A stretch of 64,000 nucleotides of DNA from Pleionea mediterranea. GTDB lineage: Bacteria; Pseudomonadota; Gammaproteobacteria; Enterobacterales; Kangiellaceae. Position 1 is the first letter of the stretch. Every line of letters starts with the position of its first letter. This document shows, piece by piece, positions 1 through 7,483 of the stretch. The stretch covers positions 254,917-318,916 of the forward strand of contig NZ_QGGU01000004.1 in assembly GCF_003148745.1 (NCBI RefSeq), written 5' to 3'. The notes below the pieces were generated by a model. That model was not told where the DNA came from. It was given only the letters and a program-made list of their open reading frames with translations, and did not search any database. A program made the translations under genes and the position numbers.

Positions 1-765
1 TACGCAATGGGAGCTAAGCCGATAATGGCGATTGCCATATTGGGTTGGCCGGTCAATAAGTTGTCGCCTCAGGTAGCAGCAAAGGTGATAGAAGGTGGTC
101 GCCAAGCTTGTCGCGATGCGGGTATTGTACTGGCGGGCGGTCATAGCATAGACGCACCAGAACCAATATTTGGATTGGCAGTGACCGGACAGGTGGCCAC
201 CGATCACATCAAAACTAATCATCAGGCCAAAGTAGGCGATAAGCTTTTTTTAACCAAGCCATTAGGCGTGGGTATTTTAACCACCGCGCAAAAACAGAAA
301 AAACTGCAACAGGACGATGAGCAACAGGTCATCGAAGCCATGTGCCAACTAAATACTATAGGTTCTGCATTCAGTGAGCTTGCAGGCGTACACGCCATGA
401 CCGATGTTACCGGTTTTGGTTTGGCCGGGCATTTAATAGAGATGTGTCAGGGAGCAGGGTTATCCGCAAAGGTATCCATGTCAAAACTGCCAATGTTAAA
501 TAACGTGCAGGGCTATATTGATAAAGGTTGTGTGCCCGGAGGCGTGTTAAGAAATTGGCAAAGTTATGGTGAACATATCAAATTGGACGATGAAAGTTTT
601 AAAACCTTGTTGTGTGATCCACAAACCAGTGGTGGTTTATTGGTATCGGTGCATTCGGATGATGTTGATGAATTTACCCAGATCGCCAAACAACATCAGC
701 AAGCAATTTACCCCATTGGTGAAATGATTGCGGCATCCGATCACTTGATTCAGGCATCAAACTAA
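1..765 (+). CDS. selD: Selenide, water dikinase (selenophosphate synthetase), 5' end cut off
   Basis: SelD makes selenophosphate from selenide and ATP, the selenium donor for selenocysteine and for 2-selenouridine in tRNA. The frame is open from base 1, so only about the last 254 residues of a roughly 350-residue protein are present; the N-terminal Cys/Sec loop and the ATP-binding glycine loop are outside the window. Visible family hallmarks are GGHSIDAPEPIFGLAVTG, LFLTKPLGVGILTTA, MTDVTGFGLAGH and CDPQTSGGLL, which form the AIRS/PurM-like ATP-binding and C-terminal domains. The stop codon directly abuts the mnmH start, so the two are almost certainly one operon feeding tRNA selenation. I cannot say whether the catalytic residue is Cys or Sec. 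Confidence 0.97.
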   Translation, partial: YAMGAKPIMAIAILGWPVNKLSPQVAAKVIEGGRQACRDAGIVLAGGHSIDAPEPIFGLAVTGQVATDHIKTNHQAKVGDKLFLTKPLGVGILTTAQKQKKLQQDDEQQVIEAMCQLNTIGSAFSELAGVHAMTDVTGFGLAGHLIEMCQGAGLSAKVSMSKLPMLNNVQGYIDKGCVPGGVLRNWQSYGEHIKLDDESFKTLLCDPQTSGGLLVSVHSDDVDEFTQIAKQHQQAIYPIGEMIAASDHLIQASN

Positions 766-1935
766 ATGCGAACAGGTAGTCGATTGCCAAGAATATTACC
801 GGAACAATTTGATCAACTGTTGATCGATTCAGTGCCATCGATTGATGTTCGTGCGCCGATAGAATTTATTAAAGGTGCCGTACCGGAAAGTTGTAATTTG
901 CCGCTATTAACCGACAAAGAACGAGAAAAAGTTGGCACCTGTTATAAGCAACAGGGACGAGAGCAAGCGATTGAGCTGGGCCATTCACTGGTCAATGGCG
1001 CGACAAAGTTATCGCGGCTGGAAAACTGGCAGCAATTTTTGGCACGTAATAAAAATGCTTATCTCTATTGTTATCGGGGTGGTTTGCGTTCCAGAATAAC
1101 TGCCGAGTGGTTGGCGGAGTGTGGAATAACGGTTCCGGTTATTGAAGGCGGTTACCAGGCACTTCGACAGCATCTTTTAAATGAGTTTGATGCAATATCA
1201 CCAGATAAGCTGCTTGTGATCAGTGGTATGACGGGCTGCGGCAAAACACCATTAATAAAACCCTTTAACAATGCCATTGATCTTGAAGGCATTGCCAATC
1301 ATCGTGGTTCCAGCTTTGGCAAAAAAGTAACGCCGCAACCGAGTCAAATTAATTTTGAAAATCGACTTGCGGTTGAGTTTATAAAACGGCGCAATTGCGA
1401 TCCGGTTATTCTGGAAGATGAAAGCCGATTGATAGGGCGAAATTTTTTACCGCTGCCATTACAAAAAGCGATGAAACAGTGTGATATTATCTTGGTCAAT
1501 GAACCATTGGGCACCAGAGTCGAACGTATTTTTCAGGAATACGTAGTGGATATGAGCAAAGCGTTTGCAGAGGACGCTGCCGTTAAAGAAAATCAACCAA
1601 CTAATCAATTGGCTAATCAAGAACAAACCGATGACGGCTTTGAAGCTTTTTCTAATTATTTAGTTAAATCGGTAACCGTACTAAGTAAACGCCTCGGTAA
1701 AAGCAATCGTGATCGTTTAGTAACTATGCAACAGAAAGCACTATTACACCAACAACAAACGCAAGATTATTCGATGCACAGAGACTGGATAGTGTCACTG
1801 CTCGCAGATTACTATGATCCCATCTACACTTATCAGTTATCAAAAAAGAAAAAGCGCATGGTATTTTCGGGGAGCTATCAGCAGGTTTCTGAGTATTTAT
1901 CGGAACAGACAGAGAAACAGCAAGCTTTTGGGTAA
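766..1935 (+). CDS. mnmH: tRNA 2-selenouridine(34) synthase
   Basis: MnmH (SelU) uses selenophosphate to convert 2-thiouridine to 2-selenouridine at the wobble base of tRNAs. The protein is 389 residues, slightly longer than the E. coli enzyme. An N-terminal rhodanese domain carries the catalytic cysteine in CYRGGLRS (about Cys102), and a P-loop domain follows with GMTGCGKT at about residues 153-160. The ATG follows the selD stop with no gap, which implies translational coupling. An extra Asn/Gln-rich stretch near residues 276-287 is encoded by three 12-base units starting with AATCAA at 1591, 1603 and 1615, which looks like a local repeat expansion between conserved segments. Function assignment is firm. 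Confidence 0.96.
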   Translation: MRTGSRLPRILPEQFDQLLIDSVPSIDVRAPIEFIKGAVPESCNLPLLTDKEREKVGTCYKQQGREQAIELGHSLVNGATKLSRLENWQQFLARNKNAYLYCYRGGLRSRITAEWLAECGITVPVIEGGYQALRQHLLNEFDAISPDKLLVISGMTGCGKTPLIKPFNNAIDLEGIANHRGSSFGKKVTPQPSQINFENRLAVEFIKRRNCDPVILEDESRLIGRNFLPLPLQKAMKQCDIILVNEPLGTRVERIFQEYVVDMSKAFAEDAAVKENQPTNQLANQEQTDDGFEAFSNYLVKSVTVLSKRLGKSNRDRLVTMQQKALLHQQQTQDYSMHRDWIVSLLADYYDPIYTYQLSKKKKRMVFSGSYQQVSEYLSEQTEKQQAFG

Positions 1936-1967
1936 TCCACTAACACTATTAAATAAAGAGAAAGCTT

Positions 1968-2411
1968 ATGGAATTTTTTGCTTGGTTTGACTGGATTGAA
2001 GTATCTTCAAATTTAGTACAACTTGGTATCGCGTATTTGTTTGCATTACCTATGGCGTTTGATCGCGACCAGTCGCATCATGGGGCCGGTCTGCGTACCT
2101 TCCCCTTGGTTTCATTGGCCGCTTGTGGTTATGCCTTAGTTGGCATATCGGTACTCGATTCAACCGAAGCCGAAGCGAAAGTATTTCAAGGTATTATTAC
2201 CGGCATAGGATTTATTGGCGGTGGGGCTATTTTAAAAAATAAGGACTCGGTAACCGGTACTGCTACAGCCGCCAGCATATGGAATACGGGGCTTATTGGC
2301 GTCGCCGTTGCTTTCCACCGCTATGAAATTGCAGCACTGTTATCAACCATAAACTTTTTCACATTGCGCTATATCAAACAGTTTAAGTCGGATAAACAAA
2401 AGAGTGAGTAG
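1968..2411 (+). CDS. MgtC/SapB family membrane protein
   Basis: This 147-residue inner-membrane protein shows the MgtC signature: GLRTFPLVSLAACGYAL near residues 41-57, GIGFIGGGAILK near 83-94 and TATAASIWNTGLIGVAVA after that. It has about four transmembrane segments and lacks the C-terminal cytoplasmic domain of long MgtC proteins, so it is the short SapB/YhiD-like form. MgtC proteins are linked to low-magnesium survival and modulation of the F-type ATPase in pathogens; in free-living bacteria the role is unclear. A GAGAAAG ribosome-binding sequence precedes the ATG. It lies 32 bases after mnmH on the same strand, but I see no functional link. Confidence 0.9.
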   Translation: MEFFAWFDWIEVSSNLVQLGIAYLFALPMAFDRDQSHHGAGLRTFPLVSLAACGYALVGISVLDSTEAEAKVFQGIITGIGFIGGGAILKNKDSVTGTATAASIWNTGLIGVAVAFHRYEIAALLSTINFFTLRYIKQFKSDKQKSE

Positions 2412-2446
2412 AAAGCTAAGGATAATTATTAATTAGGACTCAATAT

Positions 2447-2881
2447 ATGAATAACATTTATCTAAAATCAGTATTTGTAAACCCTTTTTTATTACTTCTA
2501 ACAGTTATGTACTGGCATCATTCGAGTGAAAAATCAATGTGGCTATTAATGGTGCAAATATTTATATTGCTTATGTTTCATCTATTTGACTTTAAAGTAT
2601 CTTATCAGAAAGATGAAGATTACAGAGTTGATAAAAACATAGCTTTTTTTAAAGTTTTAAACTTTGTTATTCTCGGTAGATTTCAAAATAAAATATCATT
2701 TATTAAAAAAAGTGTGATTGCAGAAATATTTCAAGTTGTGGGAGTTAGTTTAGTAGTGTTTTTATGCTTGTTTTATAATGTTAGTTTGAATATAACTGTA
2801 CTATCATGTCTTTTGGCACCATTTCTATTTTTTATATTAATGTTTAAAACTAAATTCATAACATTTTACTCGGAAATCTAA
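2447..2881 (+). CDS. Hypothetical membrane protein
   Basis: I do not recognise this 144-residue protein. It is hydrophobic, with a pair of membrane segments near residues 10-50 (rich in Leu, Phe and Ile) and a second pair near 90-135, joined by a charged stretch of about 35 residues containing YQKDEDYRVDK. Base composition is clearly more AT-rich than mnmH and mgtC upstream, and codon use is dominated by A/T third positions, which hints at later acquisition. It is followed by a REP-like hairpin and then the convergent AraC gene. No function can be proposed. Confidence 0.6.
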   Translation: MNNIYLKSVFVNPFLLLLTVMYWHHSSEKSMWLLMVQIFILLMFHLFDFKVSYQKDEDYRVDKNIAFFKVLNFVILGRFQNKISFIKKSVIAEIFQVVGVSLVVFLCLFYNVSLNITVLSCLLAPFLFFILMFKTKFITFYSEI

Positions 2882-2924
2882 TTTGTAAATAGCTTGAGAA
2901 TTTTAATTCGGTGTATGTAAAAAG

Positions 2925-2943
2925 GGTGCGCATTTTGCGCACC
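2925..2943. repeat. REP-like palindrome, copy 1, between convergent genes
   Basis: The sequence GGTGCGC-ATTTT-GCGCACC forms a perfect 7-bp stem with a 5-base loop. An identical copy, with G before and AA after, is at 6281-6299. Both lie between convergent genes, where such a hairpin could stop transcription from both sides. The identity of the two copies suggests a dispersed repeat rather than two independent terminators. Confidence 0.65.
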
Positions 2944-2988
2944 AATTAGTTTGAGCAAGATAAAAGTTTACTCTAACTTGTTAAAACG

Positions 2989-4104
2989 CTAATTAACTTC
3001 TCGATACTCCTTTGGTGAATACCCTGTCCAACGCTTAAAAGCTCGTGTAAAACCACTTTGTTCTGAGAAACCAAGTATTCCGGCAATGGAGGTAAGTGGC
3101 AACGAATCTTCAATCACTAACTTAATAGCCAACTCTTTTTTTGCCTGTTCAACCAGGTCACGAAAATTAACCTGTTGCTGTTTAAGCTGACGCTGTAATG
3201 TGCGACGGGATACATTGAGTTGTGAGGCAATGTTATCCAGCGATAATGAACCCTGATATAAGTTATTGATTATCAGACTTTGTATTTGATGGGTAAATGA
3301 GTTTGATGCCTGGCCGATCTTTTCTATGGCTTTTTGGGCTTCAACAAGCAATGCCTGGTAAACCGCTTGTTGCGACTGAGTCAGCGGTAATGATAGCCAC
3401 TTTTTGTCAATTTCAATGGCATTGATTGCTTGATTATAAAGAACAGGGCAATCAAATATGCGGCTTTGATTATCCTGTGTAGACTCAGGTTTCGAGTGAC
3501 AAAAATAGATTCGGTTAATGGGTGCAGCAAAGCCAATTATTTTTCGACCAAAACTGATCCAGCCTGAAAATACCGCTTCTACAATATGATGACTTAATTT
3601 CACGATATGATGATTTAATGGATCGTTATGTTGATTCGGTTGCCAACACATTTGTGAGGTTGCGCCATTATGTTTAATGGTGGTGCTGCCAATGTTACTG
3701 ACTAACTCTTCGTATTTTTGAAGTGCCAGAGCCGCTTCTCCCAGCGTTGCAGCCGACATAGCCAGATAACCGAGGATATTAAAGGCCGACGTACCAAGTT
3801 GTGCGCCAAAATTCTGCCCAAGTAGTGAATCGTCACTTTGTTCGGCTGTTGTGATCATTAAGTGATTATAGCGTTCGGCTGCGATTCGCTGTTGAGGATC
3901 GTTTAGATCGGTTTCAGATAATCCGCTTTGAGATAACAAATAAGATCGGGATAACGAATATTCTTCAACACAAAAGTCCAGCAGGGCTTTAAAGTAGCTA
4001 ACGGCTACGGTCACCTGTTTAGTATGCTGGCTCGCTTGTATTGACGGTAAGTCGTTACTTAAGGATTGAGACTTTAAGTTTTTAGTATGACGGCTTGTTG
4101 GCAT
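2989..4104 (-). CDS. AraC-family transcriptional regulator
   Basis: The 371-residue protein has the layout of OruR/ArgR-type AraC regulators: an N-terminal ligand-binding domain of the arabinose-binding PF12625 type (about residues 50-235), then two helix-turn-helix motifs in the last 90 residues. The C-terminal segment has LDNIASQLNVSRRTLQRQL followed by the AraC signature region with SIAGILGFSEQSGFTRAFKR and ending in GYSPKEYR. It is transcribed divergently from the fatty-acid hydroxylase gene about 105 bases away, so that gene is the natural candidate target. Relatives often sense hydrophobic or amino-acid-like ligands, but the ligand here is unknown. Confidence 0.92.
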   Translation of the reverse strand: MPTSRHTKNLKSQSLSNDLPSIQASQHTKQVTVAVSYFKALLDFCVEEYSLSRSYLLSQSGLSETDLNDPQQRIAAERYNHLMITTAEQSDDSLLGQNFGAQLGTSAFNILGYLAMSAATLGEAALALQKYEELVSNIGSTTIKHNGATSQMCWQPNQHNDPLNHHIVKLSHHIVEAVFSGWISFGRKIIGFAAPINRIYFCHSKPESTQDNQSRIFDCPVLYNQAINAIEIDKKWLSLPLTQSQQAVYQALLVEAQKAIEKIGQASNSFTHQIQSLIINNLYQGSLSLDNIASQLNVSRRTLQRQLKQQQVNFRDLVEQAKKELAIKLVIEDSLPLTSIAGILGFSEQSGFTRAFKRWTGYSPKEYREVN

Positions 4105-4209
4105 CGTTTATCAAGTATATTGGCATAAAAGGGCAATAGCCTATTGTGTAATCTTGTTATGCTTTTCAGTATCGGCAATTTACTCAGTGAATACAACACA
4201 TGAACCACA

Positions 4210-4923
4210 ATGGATATTACTATGGATAACTCAATGGATCATACTGTGGATAACCCCCATGCAATTCCTGATAAAACTCAAGCCTACAGAGAGCAGTACC
4301 GTAAAGAAAATCGTTCGCCAAATTATAATGGCTGGCTGCATATTGGATTCACCCTGTCGGTCGCCCTTGGCATTATAATTTACTGCAGTCTGTCGCTGAA
4401 CGATGTTACCCCATGGGAGTGGCTTACCATTCCGGTTACCTTTCTCTATGCCAATTTAGTGGAGTATGTCGCACACCGGTACCCCATGCATCGTCCGGTT
4501 AAATGGATTAATATTATTTATCAGCGCCATGCTTGCCAACATCATCGCTTTTTTAACCATAAAGCCATGGCATTTAAAAACAGCAAGGATTTTTGTGTGG
4601 TGCTGTTTCCTCCGGCCTTGATTGTAGGTTTTTTTGTTGTATTTGCTTTGCCGGTTACTTTGCTAATCAACTTTCTGTTAACCACTAATACCGCACTGCT
4701 TTTTATGATCACCGCCTTCGCGTATTTTATTAATTATGAGTTATTACACACCGCCTACCATGTGAGTCATCAATCGTGGCTTTGGAAGATACCTTTAATG
4801 AGAAAGCTGCGTAAGTTGCATTATTATCACCATGTACCCGAATTAATGAGTGGCTACAATTTTAATATTACCTACCCGATTGGTGATTTATTGTTTGGAA
4901 CTTATTATTCAAAAGAGAAATAG
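4210..4923 (+). CDS. Fatty acid hydroxylase / sterol desaturase family protein
   Basis: This 237-residue integral membrane protein carries the histidine clusters of the di-iron FA hydroxylase superfamily (PF04116): EYVAHRYPMH near residue 89, RHACQHHRF near 112, ELLHTAYH near 180 and LHYYHHVPELMSGYNF near 205, with the typical ending YPIGDLLFGT. Four membrane segments separate the clusters. Members hydroxylate or desaturate lipid acyl chains or sterols using oxygen; the substrate here cannot be read from sequence. The start is ambiguous because the 5' end repeats ATGGAT (4210, 4222, 4231) and no strong ribosome-binding site favours one. The divergent AraC gene may regulate it. Confidence 0.88.
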   Translation: MDITMDNSMDHTVDNPHAIPDKTQAYREQYRKENRSPNYNGWLHIGFTLSVALGIIIYCSLSLNDVTPWEWLTIPVTFLYANLVEYVAHRYPMHRPVKWINIIYQRHACQHHRFFNHKAMAFKNSKDFCVVLFPPALIVGFFVVFALPVTLLINFLLTTNTALLFMITAFAYFINYELLHTAYHVSHQSWLWKIPLMRKLRKLHYYHHVPELMSGYNFNITYPIGDLLFGTYYSKEK

Positions 4924-5050
4924 ATAGAGACCTATTTATATAGTTGAGCATATAAATCATCCTTTGAATCTCGGAACGAGGTATCTTGGTTTTGACTATG
5001 TGGGATTTCAGTACTACCTTTCTTTGATTAAGTATGAAAAGGGACATGCG

Positions 5051-5587
5051 ATGTTTTTAAAGTTAAAAAAATATTTAATAGGAATTATTTTAGTACAATT
5101 AACATTCTCTACTTTTTCTGCAGAGGAAGATGGAAAGTGCGACTTTTGGCCTTGTCCTGGTGGATGGGATTATGTTATCGAAAAGTCAATAGGAACTCCA
5201 AATGAGAAGTACTTTATTGGTGAGCAGCCATTATTATATGAGTTAAGAGAGTATTCAGAAGATACTAAATTGGAGGTGGCTTTTAAAAAGTCATATTCCT
5301 ATTGGAACTTTGTCTTAATGGATACTGAAACAAGTGAGGATTATACAAAGTTCTTTGAAATGTTTTTACCTAAAGTTAAAAAGTTAATGCGTACAAAAAA
5401 ATATGATAGAGAGGTTTTTATTGATCCTGATCTTTTTACATTAATTGAGAAGATTATGGAAAAGCACTTGCTTGAAACTACAGAGCCAGCATTTAGGCAG
5501 TACATTTTAAATATGAAAGCTTACTTATATGAAGTGAATGGATTGACAATTGGCCAGGTGAGACATTGGTTAAAAGGTTCATACTAA
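5051..5587 (+). CDS. Hypothetical secreted protein
   Basis: An unrecognised 178-residue protein. I place the start at ATG 5051, not at an upstream TTG (4964), because GGGA sits a few bases before it and the protein then opens with a clean signal peptide, MFLKLKKYLIGIILVQLTF, cleaved near FSA-EED. The mature part begins with a short cysteine pair (CDFWPCPGG) and is then rich in Lys, Glu, Tyr and Phe, with no known motif. The region is AT-rich. It is 15 bases upstream of the next small membrane gene and probably co-transcribed with it. Confidence 0.55.
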   Translation: MFLKLKKYLIGIILVQLTFSTFSAEEDGKCDFWPCPGGWDYVIEKSIGTPNEKYFIGEQPLLYELREYSEDTKLEVAFKKSYSYWNFVLMDTETSEDYTKFFEMFLPKVKKLMRTKKYDREVFIDPDLFTLIEKIMEKHLLETTEPAFRQYILNMKAYLYEVNGLTIGQVRHWLKGSY

Positions 5588-5602
5588 AATAAAGGAAAAA
5601 AT

Positions 5603-6007
5603 ATGAAGTTTATTTATGGTCTAATTATCCTTGCTCTTGTGGCAGTGTTTTTTTACCTTTCCAATATAGACTTAATGTATTTGATTGATCTTACAAGCCT
5701 GGTAAGCATAATTCTATTCAGTGTATTATTTTCAAGTATCTCATACGGTTTTAAAGATACTGCTAAAGCATTTTTAGCTCCTTTTTCAAAAAATATTGCA
5801 CTAGAAAACAGGAAGGCTTCTGAAAATATACCTGTGATTCTATATTGTTCAGCTTTTTTGTTATTTATTATTGGTCTGTTGGTTATATCGTTTTCTAATA
5901 ATTGGGATAATCAATTAATGATAGGGACAGCATTATTGCCTTTGTTGTATAGCTTAATATTTGCAGAGGTTGTTTATCGACCATATATTAACATTGGTAA
6001 AGCGTAA
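5603..6007 (+). CDS. Hypothetical membrane protein, faintly MotA/TolQ-like
   Basis: The 134-residue protein has four predicted membrane segments: two near the N terminus (about residues 2-20 and 27-48) and two after a 30-residue cytoplasmic loop (75-98 and 105-125). A good AAAGGAA ribosome-binding site precedes the ATG. The pattern, and the phrase MIGTALLPLLYSLIFAEVVY, resemble the end of MotA-type proton-channel subunits (compare ALVTTFYGLLFSNLLF in the motA gene of this window), but it is much shorter and the match is too weak to assign. It follows the secreted hypothetical at 5051 by 15 bases. AT-rich. Confidence 0.55.
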   Translation: MKFIYGLIILALVAVFFYLSNIDLMYLIDLTSLVSIILFSVLFSSISYGFKDTAKAFLAPFSKNIALENRKASENIPVILYCSAFLLFIIGLLVISFSNNWDNQLMIGTALLPLLYSLIFAEVVYRPYINIGKA

Positions 6008-6336
6008 TAACATTTACAGTCTATGGTTAAAGGAAGGTCAATCTTTGTATGTGGCTTTGATATAAAGTCAAAAGGTTCTATAGGCAGGGTGTGGGTTGCT
6101 ACCTGAGGGACAAAGTAAATCACTCTCCTTTTTTATTTCTCAAGTATGTCTTTTAATCAGAAGTAACAAATTCGTTGCCTGTAAGATTTTCAGGGTTACG
6201 ATGGTTCGCACGAAAAACGTGCAAACCCTACGATGATTCTTACAAAATTTTAGCGGTGGTGCTGGTAAGTAGAAAGGTAGGGTGCGCATTTTGCGCACCA
6301 AATATTACGAATTAAATTGAAAGAATAGAGTTAAAC
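6008..6336. other. Intergenic region with two hairpins, no gene seen
   Basis: This 329-base gap between convergent genes has no convincing reading frame. It holds two stem-loops. The first is at 6203-6227, with outer arms GGTT/AACC and inner arms GCACG/CGTGC around AAAAA. The second is the REP-like GGTGCGC hairpin at 6281-6299. The phrase CCCTAC (6226-6231) and its complement GTAGGG (6277-6282) flank the space between them, so the two may belong to one composite repeat. Confidence 0.5.
6281..6299. repeat. REP-like palindrome, copy 2
   Basis: This is an exact copy of the palindrome at 2925-2943: arms GGTGCGC and GCGCACC around ATTTT. It lies 37 bases from the end of the FHA gene, on the convergent side, and may terminate both that operon and the rightward hypothetical genes. 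Confidence 0.65.
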
Positions 6337-6687
6337 TCACTCTGGCAAAATAACGGCGGTTCGATCCAGGTTTACCTGATGCTTATCGATAAATCGAAAT
6401 TTGCTGTAACCAATTTCAATTAAATCACCATTAATGAGTTTTTGTTTATCGACTTTTAATCCATTAATTTTTGTAGCGTTGGTACTTTTTAAATCTTCTA
6501 ATAAATATTGTACCTGTCCTTCAAGATAAGGATCTTCTTCTCGTATTATTTGTGCGTGGTAGCTGCTAACGGCGTGGTCTTCTATTTGTACATCGTTATC
6601 AGGGGATCGCCCTATGGTGAGTACGCCACCTTCGAGATCGAATTTATTGACCACTACATCATCAATTATTAAGCCTAAATGCGCCAT
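6337..6687 (-). CDS. Stand-alone FHA domain protein
   Basis: The whole 116-residue protein is one forkhead-associated domain, which binds phosphothreonine peptides. The motifs TIGRSPDNDVQIEDHAVSS and HAQI near residues 24-47, then LKSTNATKING near 67-77, give the conserved Gly-Arg, Ser-His and Asn positions of the binding loops. A short tail ends with LDRTAVILPE. It is the last gene of a three-gene minus-strand operon, 17 bases after the PP2C phosphatase and downstream of a Ser/Thr kinase. It probably reads out the kinase by binding a phosphorylated threonine, on the kinase itself or on a target. Confidence 0.9.
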   Translation of the reverse strand: MAHLGLIIDDVVVNKFDLEGGVLTIGRSPDNDVQIEDHAVSSYHAQIIREEDPYLEGQVQYLLEDLKSTNATKINGLKVDKQKLINGDLIEIGYSKFRFIDKHQVNLDRTAVILPE

Positions 6688-6704
6688 TGATTGCTCCGCT
6701 ATTG

Positions 6705-7466
6705 TTAGTGTTCCGCCACCACAATAATGGATACATTATCGGGGGCGCCGGCAGTTAAGGCTTCATCCAATAACTGCCTGGTTGATTCTTCAATTTTATT
6801 CTGTTGCAGTGTATCGCTGATAAAGGCATCCGACATACAGTTGCTTAAACCGTCACTGCATAATAAAAACTTATCTCCCTCGCTAACCTCTATGGCCAGT
6901 ATTTGAGGGTTCAGTGTTTCTTTTGATCCTAACGCCTGTGTTAGAACATTTTTGTAAGGCGATTGTTCAACTTTATCGTAGGTAATTTGGCCATTGTCGA
7001 GCCAGCTTTGCACCAAAGTATCGTCACGAGTGAGTTGCTTAAATTCTTGTTCCCGTAATCGGTAACAGCGTGAGTCACCAATGTTTACAATCCAACATTG
7101 GTTGTCGTAAATAATAACGGCCACCATGGTCGTGCCTAGGCCTTCATCTTCCGGATGCTCCCGGGCGTGCGCTTTTATCTGTTGATCGACCCGAACAACA
7201 TAATCGCTTAAAGCGCGGCGCATGGTGTGTTCACCAGGGGCCGAATCGTTTGGGTGCGTAAACAGATTTTCGACCAAATCGAGAAACTGTGTGCGCGCTA
7301 AATTACTTGCCACTTCACCAGCAGCATGACCACCCATGCCATCGGCGATTACCGCGCATAGCCAACCTCGCTCGGCGTCTATGTGCCAGCCAATGGCGTC
7401 TTCATTCTTTGGGCGCTTTTTCCCTTGATCCGATACGCCGGTTACTTTCCATGTAAATGGTTTCAT
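6705..7466 (-). CDS. PP2C-family protein phosphatase
   Basis: This 253-residue cytoplasmic enzyme removes phosphate from Ser/Thr residues. It has the bacterial PP2C (Stp/PppA) motifs in order: SDQGKKRPKNEDAIG, IADGMGGHAAGEVAS with the metal-binding Asp, EDEGLGTTMV, IVNIGDSRCYR, LTRDDTLVQ, LTQALGS, KFLLCSDGLSN and APDNVSIIVV at the end. The length is typical. It lies between the kinase and FHA genes with 17-base gaps on each side, so it is the natural counter-enzyme to the kinase. Confidence 0.95.
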   Translation of the reverse strand: MKPFTWKVTGVSDQGKKRPKNEDAIGWHIDAERGWLCAVIADGMGGHAAGEVASNLARTQFLDLVENLFTHPNDSAPGEHTMRRALSDYVVRVDQQIKAHAREHPEDEGLGTTMVAVIIYDNQCWIVNIGDSRCYRLREQEFKQLTRDDTLVQSWLDNGQITYDKVEQSPYKNVLTQALGSKETLNPQILAIEVSEGDKFLLCSDGLSNCMSDAFISDTLQQNKIEESTRQLLDEALTAGAPDNVSIIVVAEH

Positions 7467-7483
7467 GCCGTTATATCATCCCC

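Noticed and set aside
4154-4378. 74-residue gene overlapping the hydroxylase start
   Set aside because: It is a shifted frame over the repeated ATGGAT region and the well-supported hydroxylase coding sequence.
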